Shown in pieces: positions 51,817 through 60,331 of a DNA stretch of 64,000 bases. The translations under genes were made by a program, and so were the position numbers. The DNA comes from Mongoliitalea lutea (GTDB lineage Bacteria; Bacteroidota; Bacteroidia; Cytophagales; Cyclobacteriaceae). The stretch covers positions 308 to 64,307 of the forward strand of contig NZ_BMYF01000026.1 in NCBI RefSeq assembly GCF_014652135.1, written 5' to 3'. How positions within the stretch are numbered: position 1 is the stretch's first letter; each line of letters begins with the position of its first letter. The notes below the pieces were generated by a model. It made no database searches. It saw only the letters and a program-made list of their open reading frames with translations, and was not told the DNA's origin.

Positions 51817-53811
51817 TTAATATTCCAACAAATCCTCATCCACCATCTCCGGTAGCGTAACCTTTAATCCTGGAGTCCTTTCCATTTCCCGTTTGATCGC
51901 AAACAAGGCCTCCTCGTTTCTGGCCCAGGCCCTGCGGGAAATGCCGTTGTTGACGTCATAGAACAACATGGATTGGAGTCTGCGATTGGCTTCTTCGGTA
52001 CCATCGAGTAGCATTCCAAAACCTCCATTCATTACTTCACCCCAGCCTACACCGCCTCCATTGTGGATGGAAACCCATGTTGCACCACGAAAACTGTCAC
52101 CGATTACATTGTGAATAGCCATGTCGGCAGTAAACTTGCTACCATCGTAGATATTGCTCGTTTCCCGGAAAGGGGAGTCTGTGCCGCTGACATCATGATG
52201 ATCCCTTCCCAAAACAATGGGAGCAGAGAGTTCTCCTGACTTTACGGCTTTGTTGAAGGCTTCTGCGATTTTGATCCGACCTTCTGCATCGGCGTAGAGG
52301 ATACGTGCCTGTGAACCCACTACCAGCTTATTTTTACCAGCTTCTTCTATCCATTGAATATTGTCCTGCATCTGTTGTTGGATTTCGATAGGGGCTGAAG
52401 CTTTAATCTCCCTCATGACTTCCAGTGCTATGTGATCGGTTTTCTCTAGGTCTTCCGCTTTGCCAGAAGTACATACCCAACGGAACGGGCCAAAACCATA
52501 ATCAAAACACATGGGTCCCAAAATATCCTGCACATAGGAAGGATAGCGGAAATCAATACCATTTTCGGCCATTACCTCAGCCCCGGCACGGGATGCTTCT
52601 AATAGAAACGCATTGCCGTAGTCGAAAAAGTAAGTTCCTTTGGCCACATGTTTATTTACAGTAGCAGCGTGTCGACGGAGTGAATCTTGAACTTTTATTT
52701 TAAAAGTATCCGGGTCATTGGCCATCATGATGTTGGCTTCTTCGAAACTCAAACCCACAGGATAATACCCGCCCGCCCATGGATTGTGAAGGGAGGTCTG
52801 ATCCGAACCGAGTTCTACGGTGATATTTTCCTCGTCAAACTTCTCCCATACATCCACTATATTTCCTAAATAAGCGATGGATACCACCTCTTCGTTTACT
52901 TGGGCCTTTCTTACTCTTGCAACCAATCCATCCAAATCATCCAGCAGTTCATCCACCCAGCCTTGTTCATGTCTTTTGTGAGCGGCTTTGGGGTTAACTT
53001 CTGCACAGACCGTGATGCAGCCTGCGATACTCCCTGCTTTGGGTTGGGCGCCTGACATGCCTCCCAAACCTGCGGTCAGGAAAACCTTTCCTTTGGGGTT
53101 GACGGCTACCCCTAATTTTTTTCTGAAGGCATTCATCACCGTGATGGTCGTGCCGTGCACAATCCCTTGGGGGCCAATGTACATATACGAACCTGCGGTC
53201 ATCTGTCCATACTGGGTGACGCCGAGTGCATTGTATTTCTCCCAATCATCCGGCTTGGAATAGTTCGGGATCATCATGCCGTTAGTCACCACAACCCTTG
53301 GCGCATCCTTGGATGAAGGGAAAAGGCCCATGGGATGACCAGAGTACATGTGGAGGGTTTGCTCATCTGTCATTTCGGATAAGTATTGCATGGTGAGCAG
53401 GTACTGGGCCCAGTTTTGGAATACGGCCCCGTTTCCCCCGTAGGTAATCAGTTCCTGCGGATGTTGGGCCACAGCTGGGTCCAGGTTGTTTTGGATCATG
53501 AGCATGATGGCAGCTGCCTGTTGGCTTTTGGCAGGATATTCCGAAATCGGCCTTGCATACATCTCATAGTCCGGTATAAACCGGTACATATAGATCCTTC
53601 CATATTCCTGTAATTCTTCAAAAAACTCCTTTGCCAATTCCGCATGCCAAGCCTTCGGGAAATATCTCAGGGCATTCCTCACCGCCAACTTTTTTTCCTC
53701 CACACTCAAGATATCCTTACGCTTGGGCGCATGTGAAAAATCAGGGTTAGGCTGTTTTTTTGAAGGTAGGGTGGAGGGGATGCCTTGGGTTATATATTCT
53801 CTGAATGTCAT
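51817..53811 (-). CDS. hutU: Urocanate hydratase
   Basis: 664 residues, the long Bacteroidota form. It converts urocanate to imidazolonepropionate in histidine degradation, using tightly bound NAD. Seen: GTTITVMNAFRKKLGV, LTAGLGGMSGAQPKAGSIAG (NAD region), ELGSDQTSLHNPWAGGYYPV, MCFDYGFGPFRWVCTSG with the family Cys, and LGRDHHDVSGTDSPFRETS. The remaining hut genes are not all adjacent; hutI lies at 57.6 kb with two envelope genes between, and hutH is not in this window. Confidence 0.96.
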   Translation of the reverse strand: MTFREYITQGIPSTLPSKKQPNPDFSHAPKRKDILSVEEKKLAVRNALRYFPKAWHAELAKEFFEELQEYGRIYMYRFIPDYEMYARPISEYPAKSQQAAAIMLMIQNNLDPAVAQHPQELITYGGNGAVFQNWAQYLLTMQYLSEMTDEQTLHMYSGHPMGLFPSSKDAPRVVVTNGMMIPNYSKPDDWEKYNALGVTQYGQMTAGSYMYIGPQGIVHGTTITVMNAFRKKLGVAVNPKGKVFLTAGLGGMSGAQPKAGSIAGCITVCAEVNPKAAHKRHEQGWVDELLDDLDGLVARVRKAQVNEEVVSIAYLGNIVDVWEKFDEENITVELGSDQTSLHNPWAGGYYPVGLSFEEANIMMANDPDTFKIKVQDSLRRHAATVNKHVAKGTYFFDYGNAFLLEASRAGAEVMAENGIDFRYPSYVQDILGPMCFDYGFGPFRWVCTSGKAEDLEKTDHIALEVMREIKASAPIEIQQQMQDNIQWIEEAGKNKLVVGSQARILYADAEGRIKIAEAFNKAVKSGELSAPIVLGRDHHDVSGTDSPFRETSNIYDGSKFTADMAIHNVIGDSFRGATWVSIHNGGGVGWGEVMNGGFGMLLDGTEEANRRLQSMLFYDVNNGISRRAWARNEEALFAIKREMERTPGLKVTLPEMVDEDLLEY

Positions 53812-53903
53812 TTTTGAAAGTTTAGTTATTTTGGGTTTTTATCCGGAAACAAGGTAGAAATATGCTTCGTGAGATAAAGAGGAAGTATACATTAGAAACT
53901 AAA

Positions 53904-55955
53904 TTAGAAATATGCTGGATCAAATTCTAGTATGCTTCTAAAATTATCAAAAATATAGTATTTGCCTGAACTCCTTACACTAAGCAAAGGTCTAAAGGTA
54001 GGAGAGATGTGTAGAGGCATAGGAGTTATTATTACTTCAAACGTCTGTAAATCAATAGCAACAGATTGATTTCGAGTATTATAATAGATTTTGGATCCAA
54101 TGACCGTCAGGTCATTGGTTACAGGAAGATTTGGTATAGATAAAGTACTTATAGTCGTCCAGGTTTCAGTAGATTCATTAAATGTTGCTAAGAAGCCTTG
54201 TTCAGATGTTTCGCTCCTACCCAATAGCCAGAGTTTTCCTTCGAACTGGAAGGTCAAATGCCGTTTAATAACACTTTCTGGAATGGATTTATTGGATTGT
54301 TCCGCCCAAGTATTCGATTGGATTGAATATCTCCACCGTGAACTGGATTCAGTACCGGTAGGGCTAAACCCTCCCTCCACGTACAAATATTGGGGTGTGG
54401 CATAAACTACCTTTGGAAAATTAAGGATAACCGGCAGGTTGGCCAATCGGCTGATACGTTTGGAAATGGGATCAAATTGAAAGAAATCCATATTGGTTCT
54501 GCCCTGTTCTTGATTGTTTCCGGCCATGTAAATCCTGCCATTTGGAGCACCTAGTGCAAAAGTATTTGCTAAGTGTCCATTAAAATTATCGGTCAAAAGC
54601 AAATGGAAATTGTTGGTTTCAGGTTCAAATGTGAAGATTTTATTTTGATTGAAAAAGTAGCCTACACCACCTAAGGTGGTAGAGTTTCCCCCATTTATTG
54701 GCGCGCTGAAAAAATCCGGATGTACTATAGCTACTGGAATGAATTGATCAGTGAATGTGAGGTCTACTGCATGGGTAGATGGCTCACCAAACGTTTCCAT
54801 AAATATTTTCATGTTTCTAGATACAACCCGGGCACCGAAAGCAGGTTCAATATGAACATATACACGATTAGAGAGGTTGGTGTCTTCGTAAAGTTCTAGG
54901 TGAGTCAACGGGTTGGAAGCAATGGCTTTATTGAAATAAATACCATGTGGATTAAGGTTAGAAACCTGAACTGTAAACATTTCTGTTAACCCTACCTCGA
55001 TGGATTGATTTGGCTCTAGTTGGGTAGGATTTAGTTTAAACCCATTTTCTACGATATACCTTTCCCCACGAATCGACACTTCCAGCGTTGGATTGGGTTT
55101 ATCAAATCTGGCCGCTGGTAAAAATCTAATATAATCTTTGAAAATTCCCCGAAGAGGTAAAGAAAACTCACTCTCCCCATTTTTGTAAACAATTTTCAGA
55201 TTCACATCTTCTAAATAATCACCCTCTAGTATTATGGTTTGATTGAAATTGCTTCCCGGACCGGAGTAATTCTTAAAGGTTGGTTTTCTGAAATTGAATG
55301 GTTTAGAAATGTAAAAGGTCTTTCCGTCAATTTGAAAATTATATTGAAAAGTATGCTCCCTATATTGAAAGGGTTCAAAGTTGATATCTTTTGGTACTAA
55401 AAATTGGAAGAATGTATCAGTTGTTTTAATCACATTAGCGATTTGTCCTTCTATATAAATAGAATAATTGGTGGGTAATCGACTGATGTTTTTCCCGAAT
55501 ACAGTAATGGTGTCTCCAAAGTATAGTGGATCGGGAATAGTTATGTTTTCAAAAATAAAACCATCTGAACCTTGGCTGGTAAACTCAAACCCTTCGGAAT
55601 AAACTGTGTTGGATTTGGTAATCATATACGCTGCTACATAGTACTTTTCTAAATTTTTCATTCCATGGGCTGCATCTAAAGAGAAAAAAGCATCCGGTTT
55701 TCCTCCTTGTTTTACAAATTCAGAGCTGCCTTTTCTTGGATTGGGATCTGTTCCAAAGGCAAATCCGAATTCAAGGATTTCTTCGGAACCGTAATCAAAG
55801 ACATTGGCAGCAAATTGTACCCGGTTGGCATCAATGTCTTGGACAAAGGCTACAGAAAACCGGGGGTGACTTAAGGGGACAGGTTCTTCATTGTGACAGG
55901 AAATCAGTCCTGTGCAAAGAGAAATCAGTACGAATAGATAAGAAAAGGACTTCAT
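53904..55955 (-). CDS. Lipoprotein with IPT/Ig-like and Kelch-like propeller domains
   Basis: 683 residues. The lipoprotein signal (KSFSYLFVLISLCTGLISCH) has a Cys. The N-terminal two thirds (to about 420) hold Ig/IPT-type beta domains (EFGFAFGTDPNPRKGSS, DTITVFGKNISRLP). The C-terminal part (about 430-683) has Kelch-like blades: GRIYMAGNNQEQGRTNMDFF, LYVEGGFSPTGTESSSRWRY and GKLWLLGRSETSEQ. It may be a surface-exposed binding protein. It is upstream of, and 12 bases from, no other same-strand gene except the barrel protein behind it (55968), so these two form a unit. The function is unknown. Confidence 0.78.
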   Translation of the reverse strand: MKSFSYLFVLISLCTGLISCHNEEPVPLSHPRFSVAFVQDIDANRVQFAANVFDYGSEEILEFGFAFGTDPNPRKGSSEFVKQGGKPDAFFSLDAAHGMKNLEKYYVAAYMITKSNTVYSEGFEFTSQGSDGFIFENITIPDPLYFGDTITVFGKNISRLPTNYSIYIEGQIANVIKTTDTFFQFLVPKDINFEPFQYREHTFQYNFQIDGKTFYISKPFNFRKPTFKNYSGPGSNFNQTIILEGDYLEDVNLKIVYKNGESEFSLPLRGIFKDYIRFLPAARFDKPNPTLEVSIRGERYIVENGFKLNPTQLEPNQSIEVGLTEMFTVQVSNLNPHGIYFNKAIASNPLTHLELYEDTNLSNRVYVHIEPAFGARVVSRNMKIFMETFGEPSTHAVDLTFTDQFIPVAIVHPDFFSAPINGGNSTTLGGVGYFFNQNKIFTFEPETNNFHLLLTDNFNGHLANTFALGAPNGRIYMAGNNQEQGRTNMDFFQFDPISKRISRLANLPVILNFPKVVYATPQYLYVEGGFSPTGTESSSRWRYSIQSNTWAEQSNKSIPESVIKRHLTFQFEGKLWLLGRSETSEQGFLATFNESTETWTTISTLSIPNLPVTNDLTVIGSKIYYNTRNQSVAIDLQTFEVIITPMPLHISPTFRPLLSVRSSGKYYIFDNFRSILEFDPAYF

Positions 55956-55967
55956 ACAATCAATGGG

Positions 55968-57197
55968 TTAAAAACGGATGCCGATGAGAAAGGAATTGTT
56001 GATTTCACTGAAGACAGAAATTTTGTCTTCGATAGGAATAGAAAAATTGCGGGGCGAATAGGTCGCTTGGTATTCCAGTAAGAATCCAATTTTACCCCTA
56101 GGCTTTAGGTGAGTTCCTATTTTGAAAGCAGGATTGGTAATGACACGTTTTCGGTCTACAAAAGTCTCCTCTTTCAAGGTAATGATAGAAGAAAAACTTT
56201 GTCGATGGTCCATCACGGCAAAGTCCTCTTGGAGAAAACTATAGCCTAACCAAGTTCCAATTCCCATATAAAGTTCCATTGATTGGTTTTTGGTTAAGGT
56301 ATAATTGAAGAAGGCTGGTAAAACCAGATTTATTGAACGGAACTCCTGAGTACCGCTGATTTGGCTGGAAGGATTGCTCTGCACAGTATTTACTTGATAT
56401 TTTTGAAAAACAACCCCTAACCCGACATCATACCCAGATCTCGGTCTGTTTCGGATTTGATGTCCTTTGATTCCTATGATGAAAGTAGGTGTCATGCCCG
56501 TCACAAAAGCATCTATTCTCTCAGCATCTCTAAAATTTAACAGTTGGTTAGATTGACCTACACCCGCAATCACATAGGGGGAGATGATTTTTTTGACGAT
56601 TCTATCTATTATTATGTCATAAGGGATATTTTCGCAAGTATGGTAACGGCTAAGGACATCCAAAAAATCTTGCTCTAAGTACCTGGTAGAAGCAATTAAT
56701 TCTTGAAGTTTGACTCCACAGTTTCCCGAAGTGAGAATATTTAATATAGCAATGTGTGGGTATTTTTTAGAAATCGAGAACTTTCTTGAATTGGAAAGCT
56801 CTTTTTTGTCCGCTTTGGGCAATAGAATCAGTTCTTCTCCATTGTCGACATAGAAAAGTTCTTGTAGCCTTAAAAGGCTGAGCCTTCCTTGAAGGAGTAG
56901 TTGATAGAAGGCCTGACTGTTGGTGTTAGGCCATGGTTTACTTACAAAAATACGTCCATTGGCTAACCCAAAACCTTGAACTTCGTCGGCTGTATACTCT
57001 TTGGTAGTTCCGGAAATATTTGTAAATCGAATAAAGGGATAATCTTGTAGATCAAATTTGGACTCTATTTTTCCAAATTCTTTTGAACCGCTTGGAAGAA
57101 TGATAAAATCTTGGGTTGTTGATTCACTTTGAGCTTTGGTTGTTCCAAATAAAAACAGCAACAGACTAGTACTAAGGATTAATTTGAAAGAGTTCAT
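55968..57197 (-). CDS. Outer-membrane beta-barrel-like protein
   Basis: 409 residues from ATG 57197; an earlier ATG at 57260 adds an extension that precedes the natural signal peptide (NSFKLILSTSLLLFLFGTTK). A soluble N-terminal half contains FIRFTNISGTTKEYTADEVQ, followed by helical sequence with LISTRYLEQDFL-like segments. A C-terminal barrel (about 215-409) has PYVIAGVGQSNQLL, GYDVGLGVVFQKYQV and ELYMGIGTWLGYSFLQ, and ends FLIGIRF. The terminal Phe suits outer-membrane insertion. It is upstream of the Kelch-like lipoprotein gene by 12 bases, so the pair may form a surface complex. Confidence 0.75.
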   Translation of the reverse strand: MNSFKLILSTSLLLFLFGTTKAQSESTTQDFIILPSGSKEFGKIESKFDLQDYPFIRFTNISGTTKEYTADEVQGFGLANGRIFVSKPWPNTNSQAFYQLLLQGRLSLLRLQELFYVDNGEELILLPKADKKELSNSRKFSISKKYPHIAILNILTSGNCGVKLQELIASTRYLEQDFLDVLSRYHTCENIPYDIIIDRIVKKIISPYVIAGVGQSNQLLNFRDAERIDAFVTGMTPTFIIGIKGHQIRNRPRSGYDVGLGVVFQKYQVNTVQSNPSSQISGTQEFRSINLVLPAFFNYTLTKNQSMELYMGIGTWLGYSFLQEDFAVMDHRQSFSSIITLKEETFVDRKRVITNPAFKIGTHLKPRGKIGFLLEYQATYSPRNFSIPIEDKISVFSEINNSFLIGIRF

Positions 57198-57358
57198 AGA
57201 TTGAAAGCTAGGAAAAGGAATACTAAGAATGAATGATGGTAAAAAAAATACCCCATTCATCGAACCAATTAATCATTTAACAAAAAGATTACCTTTAACT
57301 GATGGTCTTTTCGAACAAAATGTGCAATTGCGTTTATACAAAAATAAAAATTAATTTT

Positions 57359-57520
57359 TTAATTAGTTAAAGTTATCGAAACAAATTTCACCAAAAAATC
57401 AATATCCGATTCATCTGTCATTTTACCGGTTACAGCAGAACCAAAAACATAGAGCTCCTCCACTTTATGTTTTTCACAAAGCAACTCAATCGCTGATTTA
57501 GACAAATTCACGTTTTTCAT
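57359..57520 (-). pseudogene. Truncated minimal nucleotidyltransferase (MNT/MntA-like)
   Basis: 53 codons, ATG 57520 to TAA 57359, too short to stand out as a gene. It encodes MKNVNLSKSAIELLCEKHKV, then ELYVFGSAVTGKMTDESDID. This is the nucleotidyltransferase core: the GS motif followed by DxD in SDIDFLV. After DFLVKF only seven unrelated residues remain, while intact MNT proteins have about 95-110. The third catalytic Asp is absent, so it is probably inactive. No HEPN partner was seen nearby. Confidence 0.75.
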
Positions 57521-57605
57521 AGGCTTAATTTAAGAAATTATTTCAATCCTTTTCAATTTATTCTAAATAAGCTTAGTCAGCTGCCTAATACACTGTTATT
57601 TCCAT

Positions 57606-57650
57606 TATATTTCAACTTTATTTCCACCATATTTCATTTTATTTCAACTC
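57606..57650 (-). repeat. GAAATAAAGTT-type 3' tandem repeat
   Basis: The same repeat family as at 41649-41690, read on the minus strand as GAAATAAAATGAAATATGG and GGAAATAAAGTTGAAATA. It overlaps the hutI stop codon (TGA at 57636-57634). Confidence 0.65.
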
Positions 57651-58881
57651 CATTTTTAAACACTTTAAACGGCTTCAACCGCCCCTGCATATACGTAATT
57701 TCCCGATAATCGGCTGTGGGGAAAAGAACGATATCGGCCAACATGCCCGGATTCAATTGTCCGCGGTCGTGGAGGTTCAGGGCGGCAGCGGCTCTGGTAG
57801 TGATGCCCGCCAAGACTTCCGCATTACTGAGTTTCTCGTAAGTTCCCAAAACAGCAGCTTGCATGAGCAAATCACCCATTGGGGCCGAACCAGGATTCCA
57901 ATCAGAGGCGATAGCTAGGGAAGCACCTGCATCGAGTAGTTTTCGTGCAGGAGTGTAGGCTACACCCAAACCCATCGACGCTCCCGGTAAGGCTACTGCT
58001 ATGGTATCAGATTGAGCAAGTAATGCAATTTCTTTATCAGTACTCGCTTCCAGATGGTCTACGGAGATGGCTCCGAAGTTGACGGCTACCTGCGAACCAC
58101 CAGTATGAAACTGGTCTGCATGGACTGTGATGTCGAAGCTCATTTTTTTGGCTTTGTGTAAGTAGGATTGTATATCTTCCGGAGTGAAAGCTGTATCCTC
58201 AATAAAGGCATCGATGCGATTGGCTAAGCCTTCTTCTTGGAGGATGGGAAAAAGTTCATCAGCAATAGCTTTCAGATAATCACGCTGGGTTCCTTGGAAG
58301 TCTTTGGGGGGAATATGTGCTGCCAAGCAGGTTGGGATCAGGTCTGCATAAGTGCTCTCATTGGCTTCTTGGATGGCTCGGAGCATTTTGAGTTCTTCGG
58401 CTACGGAGAGTCCATAACCACTTTTGACTTCAATGGTGGTGATACCGTCTTTGAGGTGCCTGTTGGCTCGCTGAACAGTCAAGTGAACCAGCTTTTCCTG
58501 TTTGGCTTTCCGGGTTTGGGTGACCGTATCCCAGATGCCTCCGCCTGCTTTGGCGATTTCCAGATAAGACTTTCCGGCATTCCGCATGGCATAGTCTTGG
58601 GCACGGCTACCGCCGAAACAGATATGCGTATGGCAATCAATCAGACCGGGCAATGCCACAAAGTCCCCTTTTAAACTGACCATTTCAGCCCCTATTGACT
58701 GTGCTTCGGGATATAGATCCCAGTAATTCCCAATCTGATGGATGCGATCATTTTTGATCAGGATGCCTGCTTCAGAAATGATGTCCAGCTGTTCATCTTT
58801 AAGCGCTCCTTTCATGGGAAGTCCTGCCATGGTGATTGCTTGGCGAATGGGGCCGATAAGGGTATGTTTGATGGTTTGCAT
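57634..58881 (-). CDS. hutI: Imidazolonepropionase
   Basis: 415 residues from ATG 58881; an upstream ATG (58911) would lie in a palindromic repeat and is unlikely. Amidohydrolase fold with metal motif LIDCHTHICFGGSRAQDYAM, KAGGGIWDTVTQTR, IEVKSGYGLSV, DITVHADQFHTGG and the late ASDWNPGSAP with catalytic Asp. It hydrolyses imidazolonepropionate to formiminoglutamate, the step after HutU. It is separated from hutU by two envelope protein genes, so it is not a simple hut operon. Confidence 0.96.
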   Translation of the reverse strand: MQTIKHTLIGPIRQAITMAGLPMKGALKDEQLDIISEAGILIKNDRIHQIGNYWDLYPEAQSIGAEMVSLKGDFVALPGLIDCHTHICFGGSRAQDYAMRNAGKSYLEIAKAGGGIWDTVTQTRKAKQEKLVHLTVQRANRHLKDGITTIEVKSGYGLSVAEELKMLRAIQEANESTYADLIPTCLAAHIPPKDFQGTQRDYLKAIADELFPILQEEGLANRIDAFIEDTAFTPEDIQSYLHKAKKMSFDITVHADQFHTGGSQVAVNFGAISVDHLEASTDKEIALLAQSDTIAVALPGASMGLGVAYTPARKLLDAGASLAIASDWNPGSAPMGDLLMQAAVLGTYEKLSNAEVLAGITTRAAAALNLHDRGQLNPGMLADIVLFPTADYREITYMQGRLKPFKVFKNGVEIK

Positions 58882-58893
58882 AGTACTTAAGTT

Positions 58894-58925
58894 AACCTTT
58901 GAGGTTTTCAAAACCTCGAAGGTTT
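58894..58925. repeat. AACCT-type palindrome upstream of hutI
   Basis: Arms AACCTT-GAGGTTTT and AAAACCTC-AAGGTT form a nearly perfect hairpin (58894-58925) just before the hutI start. A half-copy, AACCTCGAAGATT, lies at about 58960-58972. Confidence 0.7.
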
Positions 58926-59633
58926 GAACATTGATTTTTTTAAACTTTTAAGATCTCTGAACCTCGAAGATTCTTTTGGTTTCTCCCAGTCTTGCCTGTC
59001 GGCAGATAGGGGCGAAAAGGCACAGTTTTTAATCACCTTGTTTCCTTCTGGATTTCTCGCAACGAGCGCCACGGAAATGCGCAACGACCGCGGAGCGCTA
59101 GTCCACGAATTACACCAATTTTCACAAATTTTTTCTAAATAAACATAGTTAAGGTGCTCTTTGCTCTTGACTCTAATATCTCGTCTCTCGCATCTCAACA
59201 AAAGTACCCAAATCCCCTCATAATCTTCCATACCAATTTATTCAATAAGTAATAACCTGGAGTAATTTTTAAAAATCAGTGATGGAATGCAAATGGTTAT
59301 ATTGATTTGGAATTTTACGCTATCGGATAATTGGGATGGATGTCGGAATATTTGAAAAAAAATATAATTTAGCCGAATTGCACTCTAATTTTTTTTCCTA
59401 AACTATAAAAAAAGTTTATTATTTTGGAAAACCCATGTTCAATTACTAATTCTTTAGTTTTTCAGGGGGGGGTAAACTAATTTTTAAAAGATTATTTTGA
59501 AATTGACTATTGGAATAGTACAAAATTATCTAAGTGTTTGTTATTCAGCTGTTAGGTAATTTGGGAAAGTGGTATGTATAATGTAGTTTCAATCATTGTA
59601 AATTATTTCTAACAGTTTTAACCATTATAAATT
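58926..59633. other. 708-bp intergenic region with repeat fragments
   Basis: No supported gene. It contains a GC-rich patch (59059-59101) made of GCAACGA and AGCGC units, then a CACnAATTT triplet (about 59104-59133) and a TCTCGC-type motif (59169-59196) shared with 12.8 kb. A run of eight G lies at 59465-59472. A 72-codon frame crossing the patch is a repeat-borne frame and is rejected. The right part carries the unidentified promoter of the GG-peptide locus. Confidence 0.6.
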
Positions 59634-59804
59634 ATGGAACAACTTAACATAGATCAGATGGAAAATCTGGTCGGAGGATCGGATTATTGTGACCATGCTT
59701 GGCTGTTGCTAAGTGGCGGTGGATTTCAGGGTGATAGTGACTTATACCAATTATTGATAGACTCATATGAAAAGCACTGTCAAGGTCATAATCAGCAATT
59801 GTAA
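59634..59804 (+). CDS. Double-glycine-leader secreted peptide precursor (56 aa)
   Basis: The leader MEQLNIDQMENLVGG is canonical: Gly at -1 and -2, with hydrophobic residues at -4 (Leu), -7 (Met) and -12 (Leu). The predicted mature peptide (residues 16-56, 41 aa) begins SDYCDHAWLLLSGGG, holds two Cys (19 and 49) and a Gly-rich patch, and has about six acidic but only one Lys residue. It is therefore acidic, unlike classical cationic bacteriocins. A C39-peptidase ABC transporter is encoded downstream and would cleave after Gly15. Bacteriocin, toxin or signal peptide are all possible; I infer secretion, not activity. Confidence 0.85.
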   Translation: MEQLNIDQMENLVGGSDYCDHAWLLLSGGGFQGDSDLYQLLIDSYEKHCQGHNQQL

Positions 59805-59816
59805 CTAATCTATAAG

Positions 59817-59844
59817 AGCTGACATAATTTGTCAGCTTTTATTT
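59817..59844 (+). terminator. Hairpin after the precursor gene
   Basis: Stem AGCTGACA/TGTCAGCT with loop TAATT (59817-59837) is followed by TTTATTT. It probably lets the precursor be made in excess, with partial read-through into the downstream genes. Confidence 0.75.
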
Positions 59845-59880
59845 AAAAAATGTTTTAAAATAACTAATCAATTAATTGTT

Positions 59881-60309
59881 ATGTTGCTAAAAATTATAAT
59901 TTTTGCCTATATATTATTTAATTATAATGAAGATCCTCTTATAGGAAAATGGAAAATGTACCGAAATGAAACCATGGAAAGTATTCTTACTTCCAATAGA
60001 TTTCAAATGGAAGATGAACAGACACAACAAGCTTTAGCTGATACCTTTTCTAAAGTTCTTAATGGTTCATTTTATCATTTTGAAAAAGACACTGTAACCT
60101 TTACTGATTATAAAAATAGTGAGATTATTGAATTAAAAGGCTTATGGTGGACGAATGGTGATACCTTGGTGATCGGACAATTACATAAAATGAGTGTTCA
60201 AAAATATTTAATTACTAAATTGGATAAGTCTGAGCTTCATATGAGATTAATAGATCCTCGAGATGGGGTTCCATTCAGAAATAGAATGATTTTTAAAAGG
60301 GAAGAATAA
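59881..60309 (+). CDS. Small exported lipocalin-like protein 1 of the peptide locus
   Basis: 142 residues. A hydrophobic N-terminus (MLLKIIIFAYILFNYNED) could be a signal sequence or anchor. Mature sequence: LIGKWKMYRNETMESI, FEKDTVTFTDYKNSEIIELK, GLWWTNGDTLVIGQL, ending in RNRMIFKREE. The pattern of GKW, DTVTF and GDTLVI suggests a lipocalin-like beta sandwich. The next gene encodes a paralogue sharing the later blocks. Immunity to, or processing of, the precursor peptide are plausible from context only. Confidence 0.72.
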   Translation: MLLKIIIFAYILFNYNEDPLIGKWKMYRNETMESILTSNRFQMEDEQTQQALADTFSKVLNGSFYHFEKDTVTFTDYKNSEIIELKGLWWTNGDTLVIGQLHKMSVQKYLITKLDKSELHMRLIDPRDGVPFRNRMIFKREE

Positions 60310-60331
60310 TTTGGTTTTGATAGATTTAAAT

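Noticed and set aside
58924-59142. 72-codon plus-strand frame after the hutI region
   Set aside because: It runs through palindromic repeat and GC-rich patch sequence, has no recognisable start context and resembles repeat-borne spurious frames.
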